57,526 nucleotides of DNA from Teichococcus aerophilus (lineage in GTDB: Bacteria; Pseudomonadota; Alphaproteobacteria; Acetobacterales; Acetobacteraceae): contig NZ_JACTVA010000036.1 of NCBI RefSeq assembly GCF_014490485.1, positions 1-57,526 on the forward strand, given 5' to 3'. Below, piece by piece: positions 8,734 through 17,348 of the stretch. Below the pieces are notes generated by a model. That model was given only the letters and a program-made list of their open reading frames with translations, did no database searches and had not been told where the DNA came from. Numbering within the stretch: position 1 is the first letter of the stretch; each line of letters opens with the position of its first letter. Made by a program: the position numbers and the translations under genes.

Positions 8734-8996
8734 AGGCCGAAGGGGAAGGAATTCCCCATCAAACCTATAGGTTTGATCCTTCTATTCTTTTTTCGAGGTT
8801 TTGGTGGTGATTGTTGAAGGGGTGGGGCTGAGAGACGGCTGGGTGCGCCGGAGGTCCGGGACCTCCGGCGACTGACGGTTCAGCGAGGGTGCCCCATTAT
8901 TTAAATCTTCAAGAAGCGTCCGCTCTCAATCGTAAGTCGCGCCCGCAAACTCGCAGAAAAAAGATGGGGTCTGGGGAATTCTTTCCCCAGCCTTCC
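8734..8996. repeat. GAATTC-hairpin repeat, copy 2 (paired arms)
   Basis: Part of a 411-nt gap between the convergent ATPase and FkbM genes. Left arm 8734-8800 has GGGGAAGGAATTCCCC, then an extra 20-nt palindrome at 8758-8777, then a T-rich tract. Right arm 8949-8996 is the inverted form (ACTCGCAGAAAAAAGATGGG, then TCTGGGGAATTCTTTCCCC). Between them lies an 11-bp inverted repeat CGCCGGAGGTC/GACCTCCGGCG (8846-8870) followed by GACTGACGGTTCAGC, which recurs in other copies. Nothing recognisable lies in 8997-9144. Confidence 0.85.
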
Positions 8997-9144
8997 TGCT
9001 GCACCCATCACCAACCCCGATCAGTATTCCTGCAAAGAAGCAAAACCGCGCGCTCAGGAATGCGCCTTACTCAGCATCCCGCGCCCTCGGCCAGCAAACC
9101 GTCATGCTGGTTCAGGCAGGCAGCAACAGCGGGAACCGAGACCC

Positions 9145-9858
9145 TCAGCCGCCGGGCAGCAGCGCGCGCGCTTCCGCATCCCGTTCCCGCGGCCAGGCGA
9201 AGAAGTTGAAGACGTAGGGATCGGAGGCTGCGTAGTTCGAGGGGTCCGGGCTGGCCCGTTGCATGGTCGGGCGGTGCAGGGCGGTGGCGGGGTGCCAGCG
9301 CCCGTCCAAGGCGAAGCAAGTGGTGTAGTCCAGCGCGTCCAGGAAGGCGGGCACGGCCCAGGTGGAGCCTTCCCGGTGCCGTTCCTCCAGCTCCAGCGTC
9401 AGCACGGGGCGGCAGCGCAGCAGGGTGTCACGGGCGCCGCGCAGCACTTCGTACTCGGCGCCTTCGGCGTCGATCTTCATCGCGGTCAGGTCCTGCAGGC
9501 CGAAGCTGTCCAGCGTGACGACGGGCACCTGTACCTGTTCGGCGCCGACATGCTGCCCATAGCCGTCATAGGTTTTGACCAGCGAGGCCCATTGTTCCTG
9601 CCGCACGCCCTGCACCACGGGGACGGACAGCGTGAGCTGGCCGGGCGCATCGCCCAGCGCCTGCGGGATCGGCTCGATGGCGCCAAGGCCGGCGCAGGCG
9701 GCGGAGAGCCGGGCGAAGGCGGCCGGCAGCGGCTCGAAGGCCAGAACCTGCGCGCCGGGCAGGCGGCTGAGCGGCAGGGTGATCAGCCCGTCATGCGCGC
9801 CGACATCGACCAGCCGGCCGGGCCGGTGCAGCGCCGTCAGGAAGCGAAGTTCATCCAT
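9145..9858 (-). CDS. FkbM family methyltransferase
   Basis: 237 residues from the ATG at 9858. The SAM-binding motif is RLVDVGAHDGLITLPLSRLP at about residues 14-33, followed by VLAFEPLPAAFARL. TAMKIDAEGAEYEVLRGARD at about 124-143 is the strongest FkbM signature. These enzymes O-methylate varied substrates, often in polysaccharide or secondary metabolism; the substrate is unknown. No glycosyltransferases are nearby to guide it. It stands alone and ends facing repeat copy 2. Confidence 0.85.
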   Translation of the reverse strand: MDELRFLTALHRPGRLVDVGAHDGLITLPLSRLPGAQVLAFEPLPAAFARLSAACAGLGAIEPIPQALGDAPGQLTLSVPVVQGVRQEQWASLVKTYDGYGQHVGAEQVQVPVVTLDSFGLQDLTAMKIDAEGAEYEVLRGARDTLLRCRPVLTLELEERHREGSTWAVPAFLDALDYTTCFALDGRWHPATALHRPTMQRASPDPSNYAASDPYVFNFFAWPRERDAEARALLPGG

Positions 9859-10204
9859 GGCGCCTGTCCCGATTCTGTCGGTTGCATCATGGCGGCGGGC
9901 GGTCCGGCGGCACAAGCCGTGCCCGGCGCGGGGGCCGCGGCGCGTGTGGTCGGCCGGCCTTTTTGCGCCGTGTAGGCACCGTCGCCATAGCGTTCCAATG
10001 CGCCGGCGACGGCACGGAACGACACGGCTGTGGCTGCTGCCAAGGCTGCGGCAGGGCCTGCCAAGGCACCGCCGCGCGATGCCACGCCAAGATGACGCTT
10101 AGGTTCTTTCCAGCGCTTCACATTGATTTTCCACAATGACCGATGTGACGCACGGCCCCCTTGCTGCGTTCCCCTCCCGTCTGGAACTTTGGGAGATACG
10201 CGCG
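9859..10204. other. Divergent intergenic region, fkbM / SDR
   Basis: 346 nt with no convincing gene. An open minus-strand frame of 99 codons overlaps the fkbM start but has no family features and weak start context. The region must hold the promoters of both divergent genes. Only the SDR ribosome-binding site (GGGAGA before 10205) can be recognised. Confidence 0.5.
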
Positions 10205-11077
10205 ATGCCGCAGGACCCTCGCACCACCTTCCCGCAACCGCCGCAGCCCGAGCAGCAGCAGCCTCCCCCCGGCCACACCAGCGCCATGGAGCCGAAGCCC
10301 GATCATGGCGAGACCTCCTACAAGGGCAGCGGCCGGCTGGCCGGCAAGGTCGCGTTGATCACCGGCGCCGATTCCGGCATCGGCCGTGCCGTTGCCATCG
10401 CCTATGCGCGGGAAGGGGCGGATGTCCTGATCTCCTATCTCGATGAGCATGACGATGCGGAAGAAACCGCCCGCTGGGTACGGGAATCCGGCCAGCGCGC
10501 TGTGCTGGCGCCGGGCGACATCATCGACCCCGCCCATTGCCGCTCCTTGGTCGAGCGGACGGTGGCCGAGCTCGGCGGCCTGCATGTGCTGGTGAACAAC
10601 GCCGCCATGCAGCGCACCCATGAAGCGATCGACGAAATCAGCGACGAGGAATGGGACCTCACCTTCCGCACCAACATCTATGCGCAGTTCTACCTGTGCA
10701 AAGCCGCGCTGAAGCACATGCAGCCGGGCGCGACGATCGTGAACACCACCTCGATCAACGCCAAGAACCCGTCGCCGACGCTGCTGGCCTATGCCACCAC
10801 CAAGGGCGCCATTGCCAACTTCACCGCGGGCCTGGCGCAGCTGGTGGCGGAGAAGGGTGTGCGAGTGAACTGCGTCGCCCCCGGCCCGATCTGGACTCCG
10901 CTGATCCCCTCCACCATGCCGGCGGAGGAGGTGAAGAGCTTCGGGCAGAACACGCCGATCGGCCGCGCCGGCCAGCCGGCCGAGCTGGCGCCGGCCTATG
11001 TGCTGCTGGCATCGGACGAATCCAGCTATATCACCGGTGCGCTGATCCCCGTCACCGGCGGCCGGCCGATGCTGTGA
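10205..11077 (+). CDS. SDR family oxidoreductase (YghA / stress protein 39 type)
   Basis: 290 residues from the ATG at 10205, chosen because GGGAGA lies 8 nt upstream. A proline-rich leader of about 45 residues precedes the Rossmann domain. The NAD(P) motif is ITGADSGIGRA at about residues 53-63, NNAA lies near 130, and the catalytic set is S (NTTSINA) with YATTK. The long leader and the TSYKGSGRLAGK lead-in are typical of the YghA/YdaD subgroup, linked to general stress; the physiological substrate is unknown. The gene is probably monocistronic, convergent with the phosphodiesterase gene. Confidence 0.88.
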   Translation: MPQDPRTTFPQPPQPEQQQPPPGHTSAMEPKPDHGETSYKGSGRLAGKVALITGADSGIGRAVAIAYAREGADVLISYLDEHDDAEETARWVRESGQRAVLAPGDIIDPAHCRSLVERTVAELGGLHVLVNNAAMQRTHEAIDEISDEEWDLTFRTNIYAQFYLCKAALKHMQPGATIVNTTSINAKNPSPTLLAYATTKGAIANFTAGLAQLVAEKGVRVNCVAPGPIWTPLIPSTMPAEEVKSFGQNTPIGRAGQPAELAPAYVLLASDESSYITGALIPVTGGRPML

Positions 11078-11107
11078 CGCTGGCGGGGGCGCTGGCCGCC
11101 CCCGCCG

Positions 11108-11857
11108 TCAGCGCGGCGTGCGCGTCTCCTGGCGGAGCCGCAGCGCCCCCACCGGGTCGTCCGTGGTGAACACGTCGATGCCGAGGCCGAGGAGGCGGCG
11201 CACCGTCTCCTCGCCATTGCCGGCATAGGCGCCGATGGACAGCCCGGTGACGCGGCAGGCGGCCACGGTCGCCTCGTCGCAATCCATGCTGTGGGGCGCG
11301 ATGGCACCGACGCCGGCTGCCTGGGCCGCCGCCAACACGCCGCGCATGCCCGCTTCCCGCCAGCACTGGCGAGAGACCAGCCAGATCGCCCGGCCGCCGA
11401 AGCGCGTATCCGCCGCGGCTTCGGCCGCCAATTCCAGCCGGAAGCTGCTGACAGTGGTGCGGCCCAGCAGCCCGGCCTCCGCCAGCACGGCGGCCGATTT
11501 CGCCAGCAGACCGGCATAGGGCACGCCCTCCGCCCCCACCTTCAACTCCATCCGCAGGCCGATGGGGGTGGGGGCGAAGATCGCCACCACCGCCGCCAGG
11601 GTCGGGACGGCCTCGCCATTCGTGCCCTTCAGCCGGATGCGGGACAGCGCCTCCAGCGGTCGCGCTGCCACCGGGCCCTGTGCTTCGGTGGTGCGGTCCA
11701 GCGTCGGGTCATGGATCACCACCACCTCGCCATCGGCGGAGAGGTGGATGTCGAACTCCACCTGTTCCACCGGCAGCCGGGCGGTCTGGCGGAAGGCGGT
11801 CGGGCTGTTCTCCGGCCACAGAATGGCGCCGCCGCGGTGGGATGCGATCCAGGTCAT
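11108..11857 (-). CDS. Glycerophosphodiester phosphodiesterase
   Basis: 249 residues. The GDPD catalytic set is present: ASHRGGAILWPENSPTAF at about residues 5-22, EFDIHLSADGEVVVIHDPTL at about 34-53, and ELKVG near 107. Members hydrolyse glycerophosphodiesters to glycerol 3-phosphate and an alcohol. No signal peptide is visible, so it is probably cytoplasmic. Its ATG shares one base with the TGA of the upstream binding-protein gene (TGATG), which implies coupled translation with an uptake component. Confidence 0.9.
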   Translation of the reverse strand: MTWIASHRGGAILWPENSPTAFRQTARLPVEQVEFDIHLSADGEVVVIHDPTLDRTTEAQGPVAARPLEALSRIRLKGTNGEAVPTLAAVVAIFAPTPIGLRMELKVGAEGVPYAGLLAKSAAVLAEAGLLGRTTVSSFRLELAAEAAADTRFGGRAIWLVSRQCWREAGMRGVLAAAQAAGVGAIAPHSMDCDEATVAACRVTGLSIGAYAGNGEETVRRLLGLGIDVFTTDDPVGALRLRQETRTPR

Positions 11858-13485
11858 CACGCCTTCCAGTTCTGCGCGCGGAAATCCATGCCGAAGGACT
11901 GGCCGGCGCGCCAAGGCAGCTCCTTCAGCTTGGCGGTGAAGTTCACCGTCTGGTGCAGCACCGTATAGGCCGGGTCTTCCCGCTCCGCGATCTCCAGCAT
12001 CCGGCGGAAGGTGCGCTGGCGCACCGCCAGGTCGACCGAGCCGTTCAGCGCCTCGCACAGCTGGCCGAATTCCTCGTTCTGCCAGGCGCCCACCTGCCAT
12101 TGCTGGCCCTGCGGCCCGTGCGAGGTCGGCATGGAGGCCACCGGGTCGTTGAAGGCGGCGCTGTTGGACCAGTCCCAGATGCCGCGCATGCCATCCTTGG
12201 CCAACACCTGCGGGAAGTTCTCCCGCGTCTCGATCTTCACGTTCAGCCCGGCCTGCCGCCAGCCTTCCACCATGATCTGCGCCGTCGCCACCTGCCCGGT
12301 GTAGTAGTTGTTGAGCAGGCGGTAGGGGATCGGCTCGCCCTGGTAGTTGGCCTCCTTCAGCAGCCGCCGCGCCTCGGCCAGGTCGAAGCGGGGGGCTTCC
12401 CAGTCCCGCTGGTACATCTCGCCGTAGAATTCGAACTGCTCGCCGCGCGGGATGCTGGTGCGGCCGCCCCACAGCGCCTCGACGATGCCCTGGCGGTCGA
12501 TGCTGTGCGTCATGGCGCGCCGCACCCGGGCATCGCGCAGCACCGGGTTGGTCTTGTCGAACACCGAGAGCCGCATGTTCATGATCAGCCCGCCCACCAC
12601 GTGCTGGCGCGGCTTCGCTTCCACCTCCGCGATCAGGTCCGGCGGCACGTCGCAGGCAAACTGCGCCTCGCCCGAGGCCAGCATGTTGAGGCGGGAGGCG
12701 ATCTCCGGCACCTCCACGAAGCGGATCTGCTTCAGCGGCGGCCGGCCGCCCCAATAGGCGTCATGCGCCACCAGGGTCAGGGACTGGTCGGGACGGAATT
12801 CCTCGATGGCATAGGGCCCGGTGCCGACCGGCTTGCGCGCCCAGTCCAGCCAGGACGGCGCCGCATCGAACGCGGCCTGGGAGGCGATCATGCCGGCATT
12901 CTGTGCGAAGCGGCCCTCGATGGCCGGGGTCGGGCGGTCGAAGCCGAAGCGGATGGTACCAGCGTCGATGATCTCGACCTTCACCAACCCCGGATAGGCC
13001 CGGCGGGCGATGGCGGCCACCTCCGCCGGCGCCGCCTTGCCCTGGCGGCTGGTCGGCACGCTGCCGAACAGGTTGGCACCGGCAGCGGCCTCCCGCCCCA
13101 TCCGCGCGGTGCCGAAGGAGAACACCACGTCCTCCGCCGTCATCACCCGCCCATCATGGAAGCGCACGCCGGAGCGCAGGGAGACCTCCAGCGTCCGCTC
13201 ATCCACCCGGCGCCAGGCGGTGGCCAGGCCGGGGCGCAGGGAAAGGTCGCCCAGCCAGTCCTGCATCATCAGCGTCTCGGCATAGGAGGCCATGAGCCGG
13301 GTACCGACATTGGAGGCCTCGCGCAGTGGCTCCAGCGTATTGGAGTTGGCCAGCTTCTGCACCGCGACGGTAATGCTGGGGCGCGGGTCGGCCCCCGGGC
13401 TGCCCTGGGCGATGGCGAAGCGGGGCAGGGCGGCACTCAGTGCGGCGCCGGCGGAAGCCAGCAGGAAAGGGCGGCGGTGCAGCAT
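11857..13485 (-). CDS. ABC transporter substrate-binding protein, family 5 (peptide/nickel type)
   Basis: 542 residues from the ATG at 13485 (GGGAGA upstream). Residues 1-27 are a signal peptide (LHRRPFLLASAGAALSAALP, ending RFAIAQ). The mature protein has the family-5 layout, including DAGTIRFGFDRPTPAIEGRF, LTLVAHDAYWGGRPPLKQIR and RRAMTHSIDRQGIVEALWGG. Such proteins bind di- or oligopeptides, nickel chelates, glutathione or similar. No permease or ATPase genes are adjacent. Its only operon partner is the overlapping phosphodiesterase gene. The ligand is not known. Confidence 0.85.
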   Translation of the reverse strand: MLHRRPFLLASAGAALSAALPRFAIAQGSPGADPRPSITVAVQKLANSNTLEPLREASNVGTRLMASYAETLMMQDWLGDLSLRPGLATAWRRVDERTLEVSLRSGVRFHDGRVMTAEDVVFSFGTARMGREAAAGANLFGSVPTSRQGKAAPAEVAAIARRAYPGLVKVEIIDAGTIRFGFDRPTPAIEGRFAQNAGMIASQAAFDAAPSWLDWARKPVGTGPYAIEEFRPDQSLTLVAHDAYWGGRPPLKQIRFVEVPEIASRLNMLASGEAQFACDVPPDLIAEVEAKPRQHVVGGLIMNMRLSVFDKTNPVLRDARVRRAMTHSIDRQGIVEALWGGRTSIPRGEQFEFYGEMYQRDWEAPRFDLAEARRLLKEANYQGEPIPYRLLNNYYTGQVATAQIMVEGWRQAGLNVKIETRENFPQVLAKDGMRGIWDWSNSAAFNDPVASMPTSHGPQGQQWQVGAWQNEEFGQLCEALNGSVDLAVRQRTFRRMLEIAEREDPAYTVLHQTVNFTAKLKELPWRAGQSFGMDFRAQNWKA

Positions 13486-13799
13486 GGGGTCGTCTCCCGG
13501 CCGGCGGGCCCGGGCGCGGAAACCGGCGTCGCGCCGGTCCGCTCCCACGCGCCACGGCGTTGATTGGTCGCGCATTCGCGCCCCAAGCCGGTCTGGCCCG
13601 GGACGCGCACGCTCTAGCCGCCGCCGATGACGGGGCGATGACGCTTCGGCGTCAGTCGGCTGACAGCACGCAGCCCTGCCGATGCCGCAACGCAGCGTCC
13701 GTCAATTCGGAATGTTTCTGCCGGCTGTGGTTGGCTAAAATTGCGCCACTGCCCCAAATAGGAGCAGAAATTGTCTTTTATCGATAAGGTTCCAGAACG
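13486..13799. other. Divergent control region, binding protein / MFS transporter
   Basis: 314 nt between divergent genes, with no gene seen. The half nearest the MFS start is AT-richer than its surroundings (GGCTAAAATTGCGCC, TGTCTTTTATCGATAAGG), as expected of a promoter, but no clear -35/-10 pair could be assigned. AAGG lies about 10 nt before the MFS ATG. Confidence 0.45.
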
Positions 13800-15119
13800 A
13801 TGGCCGAGAGAGGCGCCGCTGCCGCCCACCAACGACCCTTGAACAGGCGGGACATCCGTACCCTTGTCCTCGCCTCGCTTGGCGGTGCCCTGGAATTCTA
13901 CGACTTCATTATCTATGTCTTCTTCGCGGCGGCGATCGGTCACCTGTTCTTCCCGCCCGGCATGCCGGACTGGCTGCAGCAGGTACAGACCTTCGGCATC
14001 TTCGCCGCCGGCTACCTGGCGCGGCCGCTGGGTGGCATCGTCATGGCGCATTTCGGCGACCTGGTCGGCCGCAAGCGCATGTTCACCCTCTCTGTCTTCC
14101 TGATGGCGGTGCCGACGCTGCTGATCGGCCTGATGCCGACCTATGAGACCATTGGCTACGCCGCCCCCGTGCTGCTGCTGGTGTTCCGCATGATGCAGGG
14201 CGCGGCCATCGGCGGCGAAGGCCCCGGCGCCTGGGTGTTCGTGGCGGAGCACGTGCCCTCCAAGCATGTCGGCCTGGCCTGCGGCATGCTGACCGGCGGC
14301 CTGACGGGCGGCATCATGCTGGGCTCGCTGATGGCGACCGGCATCAACACCGTCTACACCCCGGCCGAGGTGTCGGAGTACGCTTGGCGCATTCCCTTCC
14401 TGGTCGGTGGCCTGTCGGGCCTGCTGGCGATGTATCTGCGCCGCTTCCTGCACGAGACGCCGATCTTCGAGGAAATGCGCGCCCAGGCGGCCCTGACCAA
14501 GGACATGCCGGTGAAGCAGGTGCTGAAGGGCCATGTGCCCGCCGTCATCCTCTCCATGCTGGTGACGTGGATGCTGACCGCCGCCGTGGTCGTGGTCATC
14601 CTGATGACGCCGGCCCTGATGCAGAAGATGCACGGCTTCACCCCCGTGGTGACGCTGGAGGCCAACCTGGTAGCCACCTTCATGCTGACCGTCTGCGCCA
14701 TGGGCAGCGGCGTGTTGCTGGACCGCTTCGGCGCCGTGAAGGTCGGGCTGGTCGGCGGCGTGCTGCTGATCATCAGCACCTATGCGCTGTATATCGGCGC
14801 CGCCACGCACCCTGGCTGGCTGCTGCCGCTGTACGCCTTCGCCGGTGCCACGGTGGGCGTGATCAACGTGGTGCCCTACGTCATGGTCAACGCCTTCCCG
14901 CCCAGCGTGCGGTTCAGCGGCGTGTCCTTCAGCTACAACGTGGCCTACGCCATCTTCGGTGGCATCACGCCGCTGCTGGTCTCCCTGCTGGTGGCCGCCA
15001 ACCCGTTGGGCCCGGCGCATTACGTGGCGGGCGTCGTGGTGGTCTTCCTGATCACCATGGCCACCCAGACCCGTGCCCGCCTGAGCCTCTCTGAACCCGA
15101 GGCGGTTCCGGCGCGCTGA
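13800..15119 (+). CDS. MFS transporter, metabolite:H+ symporter (ProP/ShiA type)
   Basis: 439 residues with about 12 membrane helices. N-terminal LASLGGALEFYDFIIYVFFA and the loop motif AHFGDLVGRKRMF (about residues 82-94) are characteristic of the MHS subfamily, which imports osmolytes or organic acids (proline/betaine, shikimate, citrate, alpha-ketoglutarate). FRMMQGAAIGGEGPGAWVFV gives the helix-4 signature. The substrate cannot be told. The transcript faces repeat copy 3. Confidence 0.88.
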   Translation: MAERGAAAAHQRPLNRRDIRTLVLASLGGALEFYDFIIYVFFAAAIGHLFFPPGMPDWLQQVQTFGIFAAGYLARPLGGIVMAHFGDLVGRKRMFTLSVFLMAVPTLLIGLMPTYETIGYAAPVLLLVFRMMQGAAIGGEGPGAWVFVAEHVPSKHVGLACGMLTGGLTGGIMLGSLMATGINTVYTPAEVSEYAWRIPFLVGGLSGLLAMYLRRFLHETPIFEEMRAQAALTKDMPVKQVLKGHVPAVILSMLVTWMLTAAVVVVILMTPALMQKMHGFTPVVTLEANLVATFMLTVCAMGSGVLLDRFGAVKVGLVGGVLLIISTYALYIGAATHPGWLLPLYAFAGATVGVINVVPYVMVNAFPPSVRFSGVSFSYNVAYAIFGGITPLLVSLLVAANPLGPAHYVAGVVVVFLITMATQTRARLSLSEPEAVPAR

Positions 15120-15141
15120 GGGAAGGAAGGCCGGGAGGGAA

Positions 15142-15404
15142 GGAAGGCCGGGGAAGGAATTCCCCGGGCCCCTTCTTTTCTTTCTGCAAGTTTTCTGGGC
15201 GGGGCGGTTTTGGGTTTAATCTCTGCGCCCGGGTGGGGCGCGTATGGGGCCTCATCGCCGAGGCGACTGAAAGTTCAGCCCGCGCTGCCTTTTCGCTTCA
15301 AAGGTTCCGCCTGACCAGCGCCTGCCCCTGGGAAGCCGGGGCAACACCTGAACTCGAAGAAAAAAGATGGGGGCCTGGGGGAATTCCTTCCCCCAGCCTT
15401 CTTC
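15142..15404. repeat. GAATTC-hairpin repeat, copy 3 (paired arms)
   Basis: Occupies most of the 347-nt gap between two plus-strand genes. Left arm 15142-15192: GGCCGGGGAAGGAATTCCCC, then GGGCCCCTTCTTTTC. Right arm 15351-15404, inverted: ACTCGAAGAAAAAAGATGGG, then GGCCTGGGGGAATTCCTTCC. The interior has GGCGACTGAAAGTTCAGCCC, the shared core. Here the right arm faces no minus-strand gene, so it cannot have arisen simply as a terminator for a neighbour. Confidence 0.85.
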
Positions 15405-15466
15405 CCACCCCTGACTCCCGCGAACTCGCTTCGCGCTGCACACCCAGCGATGCTAAGCGCCCACGC

Positions 15467-17227
15467 ATGGCCGCCTCCAAGCTCCCCCCTGCCGAGACCA
15501 CCCGTGCGCTGACCCTGCGTCTGTGGCGGGACTACATGCGCCACCACCGCGCCGGCATCGTGGTGGCGCTGGTCTGCACCCTGGCGCTGGCGGGCTTCAC
15601 CGCGCTGTACCCCCTGGTCATCCAGCAGGCGTTCGACCTGTTTACCGAGGGCGACGACCGCATCGTCTGGTTGATCCCACCCACCATCATCGTGCTGACG
15701 GCGTGCAAGGCGCTGGCGCAGTACGGGCAGGCGGTCTCGGTGCAGGCGGTGGTGCTGCGGGTGATCGAATCCATCCAGAACGACCTGTTCCGCTCGCTGA
15801 CGCGCGCCGACCTGGCGGTGGTGGCGCGGGAGGCACCGGCCCGCCACGCCGCCCGCTTCACCGCCGATGCGCAGGCCATTCGGGAAGCGCTGACCAAGGC
15901 CATCAACGGCCTGGCCAATGGCCTGACCGTCATCGGCCTCGTCGCCTCGATGATCTACCTGGATTGGCAGATGAGCCTGATCCTGGCCGTGCTGTACCCG
16001 GTGGCCATCGTGCCGGTGATGCGGCTGGGCAAGCGCATCCGCCGGGCTTCGGGCGGCATGCAGGAACGGGTGGGCGAGGCCGCCGCCATGCTGACCGAGA
16101 GTTTTTCCAGCGCCCGCGTCGTCCGCGCCTATGGGCTGGAGGCGCAGGAGGAAGCCCGCGCCGCCAATGCCTTCGCCCGGTTGCGGGATGCGCTGCTGCA
16201 CATCGCCCGCACCCGCAGCAAGCTGGACCCGATTCTGGAGGCGCTGGGCGGCCTGGCCGTGGCCGGCGTGCTCTGCTTCGTCGGCTGGAAGGTCTCCACC
16301 GGCCGCGGCACGGTCGGCGAATTCACCGGCTTCGTCGCCGCCCTGCTGGTGGCGACGCAGCCGATGCGGGCGCTGGGCTCGTTGAACTCGGCGCTGCAGG
16401 AGGGCTTCGGCGGGCTGGTGCGGGTGTTCAACGAGATGGACCGCAAGCCGCTGATCGGCGCCCCCGCCGGCGCGCCCGCCCTGCCGGACGGCGCCGGGCG
16501 CGTCGAGTTCCGCGAGGTCGGCTTCCGCTATGGGGATGGGGAGGCGGTGCTGAACGGCCTGTCCTTCAGCGCGGAGCCGGGGCAGACGGTGGCGTTGGTC
16601 GGCCCCTCCGGCGCCGGCAAGTCCACCGCCCTGGCGCTGCTGCCCCGCCTGTACGACGCCACCAGCGGCGACATCCTGCTGGACGGCGTGCCGGTCAGTG
16701 GCGTGACGCTGGAAAGCCTGCGCGCCGCCATCGCCTATGTGGGGCAGGATGCGGTGATCTTCGACGACACCGCCCTGGCCAACATCGCCTGCGGCCACCC
16801 CGGCGCCACCCGTGCCGATGTGGAGGCCGCCGCCCGCGCCGCCGCCGCGCACGACTTCCTGGCGGCGCTTCCCGCCGGTTACGACACGGTGCTGGGCCCG
16901 GGCGGCTCCCGCCTCTCCGGCGGGCAGCGGCAGCGCGTGGCGCTGGCCCGCGCCCTGCTGCGCAACCCGCGCGTACTGTTGCTGGACGAGGCGACCAGCG
17001 CCCTGGATGCTGAGAACGAGGCCGCCGTGGGCCGCGCGCTGGAGACGCTGAGAGAGGGCCGCACCACCCTGGTCATTGCCCACCGCCTGGCCACGGTGCA
17101 GGAGGCCGACCGCATCGTGGTGATGCAGGACGGGCGCGCGGTGGAGCAGGGCACGCATGCCAGGCTGGTGGCGGAGGACGGGCTTTATGCCCGCATGGTC
17201 CGGACCCAGGCCTTCGCTGTCGAGTGA
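15467..17227 (+). CDS. ABC transporter ATP-binding protein/permease (exporter, MsbA-like)
   Basis: 586 residues from the ATG at 15467; the frame runs on upstream, but only through repeat copy 3. Six membrane helices fill about residues 25-310, with ADAQAIREALTKAINGLANG in the intracellular loops. The nucleotide-binding domain has Walker A GPSGAGKST near 380, LSGGQRQR near 482, Walker B VLLLDEATSALD near 505 and the switch histidine AHRLATV near 538. It is a half-transporter that would dimerise. Lipid or drug export is possible; the substrate is unknown. Confidence 0.9.
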   Translation: MAASKLPPAETTRALTLRLWRDYMRHHRAGIVVALVCTLALAGFTALYPLVIQQAFDLFTEGDDRIVWLIPPTIIVLTACKALAQYGQAVSVQAVVLRVIESIQNDLFRSLTRADLAVVAREAPARHAARFTADAQAIREALTKAINGLANGLTVIGLVASMIYLDWQMSLILAVLYPVAIVPVMRLGKRIRRASGGMQERVGEAAAMLTESFSSARVVRAYGLEAQEEARAANAFARLRDALLHIARTRSKLDPILEALGGLAVAGVLCFVGWKVSTGRGTVGEFTGFVAALLVATQPMRALGSLNSALQEGFGGLVRVFNEMDRKPLIGAPAGAPALPDGAGRVEFREVGFRYGDGEAVLNGLSFSAEPGQTVALVGPSGAGKSTALALLPRLYDATSGDILLDGVPVSGVTLESLRAAIAYVGQDAVIFDDTALANIACGHPGATRADVEAAARAAAAHDFLAALPAGYDTVLGPGGSRLSGGQRQRVALARALLRNPRVLLLDEATSALDAENEAAVGRALETLREGRTTLVIAHRLATVQEADRIVVMQDGRAVEQGTHARLVAEDGLYARMVRTQAFAVE

Positions 17228-17298
17228 AGAGGTGAGGATGCGCCTGCCATGGCGCGCCGCTGCCCCGTTGGCGCCGGTGCCGCCGCAGGCGCACTCAA

Positions 17299-17347
17299 AA
17301 CGGACAGAAAAAGAAAGGGCCTGGGGGAGTTCGTTCCCCCAACCTCG
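17299..17347 (-). repeat. GAATTC-hairpin repeat, single right-type arm
   Basis: Reads ACGGACAGAAAAAGAAAGGG, then CCTGGGGGAGTTCGTTCCCC. It is a diverged arm: AGTTCGTT replaces AATTCCTT. It ends 1 nt before the stop codon of the minus-strand phosphatase gene, with the T-tract on the minus strand, so it fits that gene's terminator. No left partner is seen. Confidence 0.7.
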
Positions 17348-17348
17348 C

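Noticed and set aside
9837..10136. Minus-strand ORF of 99 codons upstream of the FkbM gene
   Set aside because: It overlaps the real fkbM start, has alanine/proline-rich composition typical of non-coding GC-rich frames and no recognisable domain.
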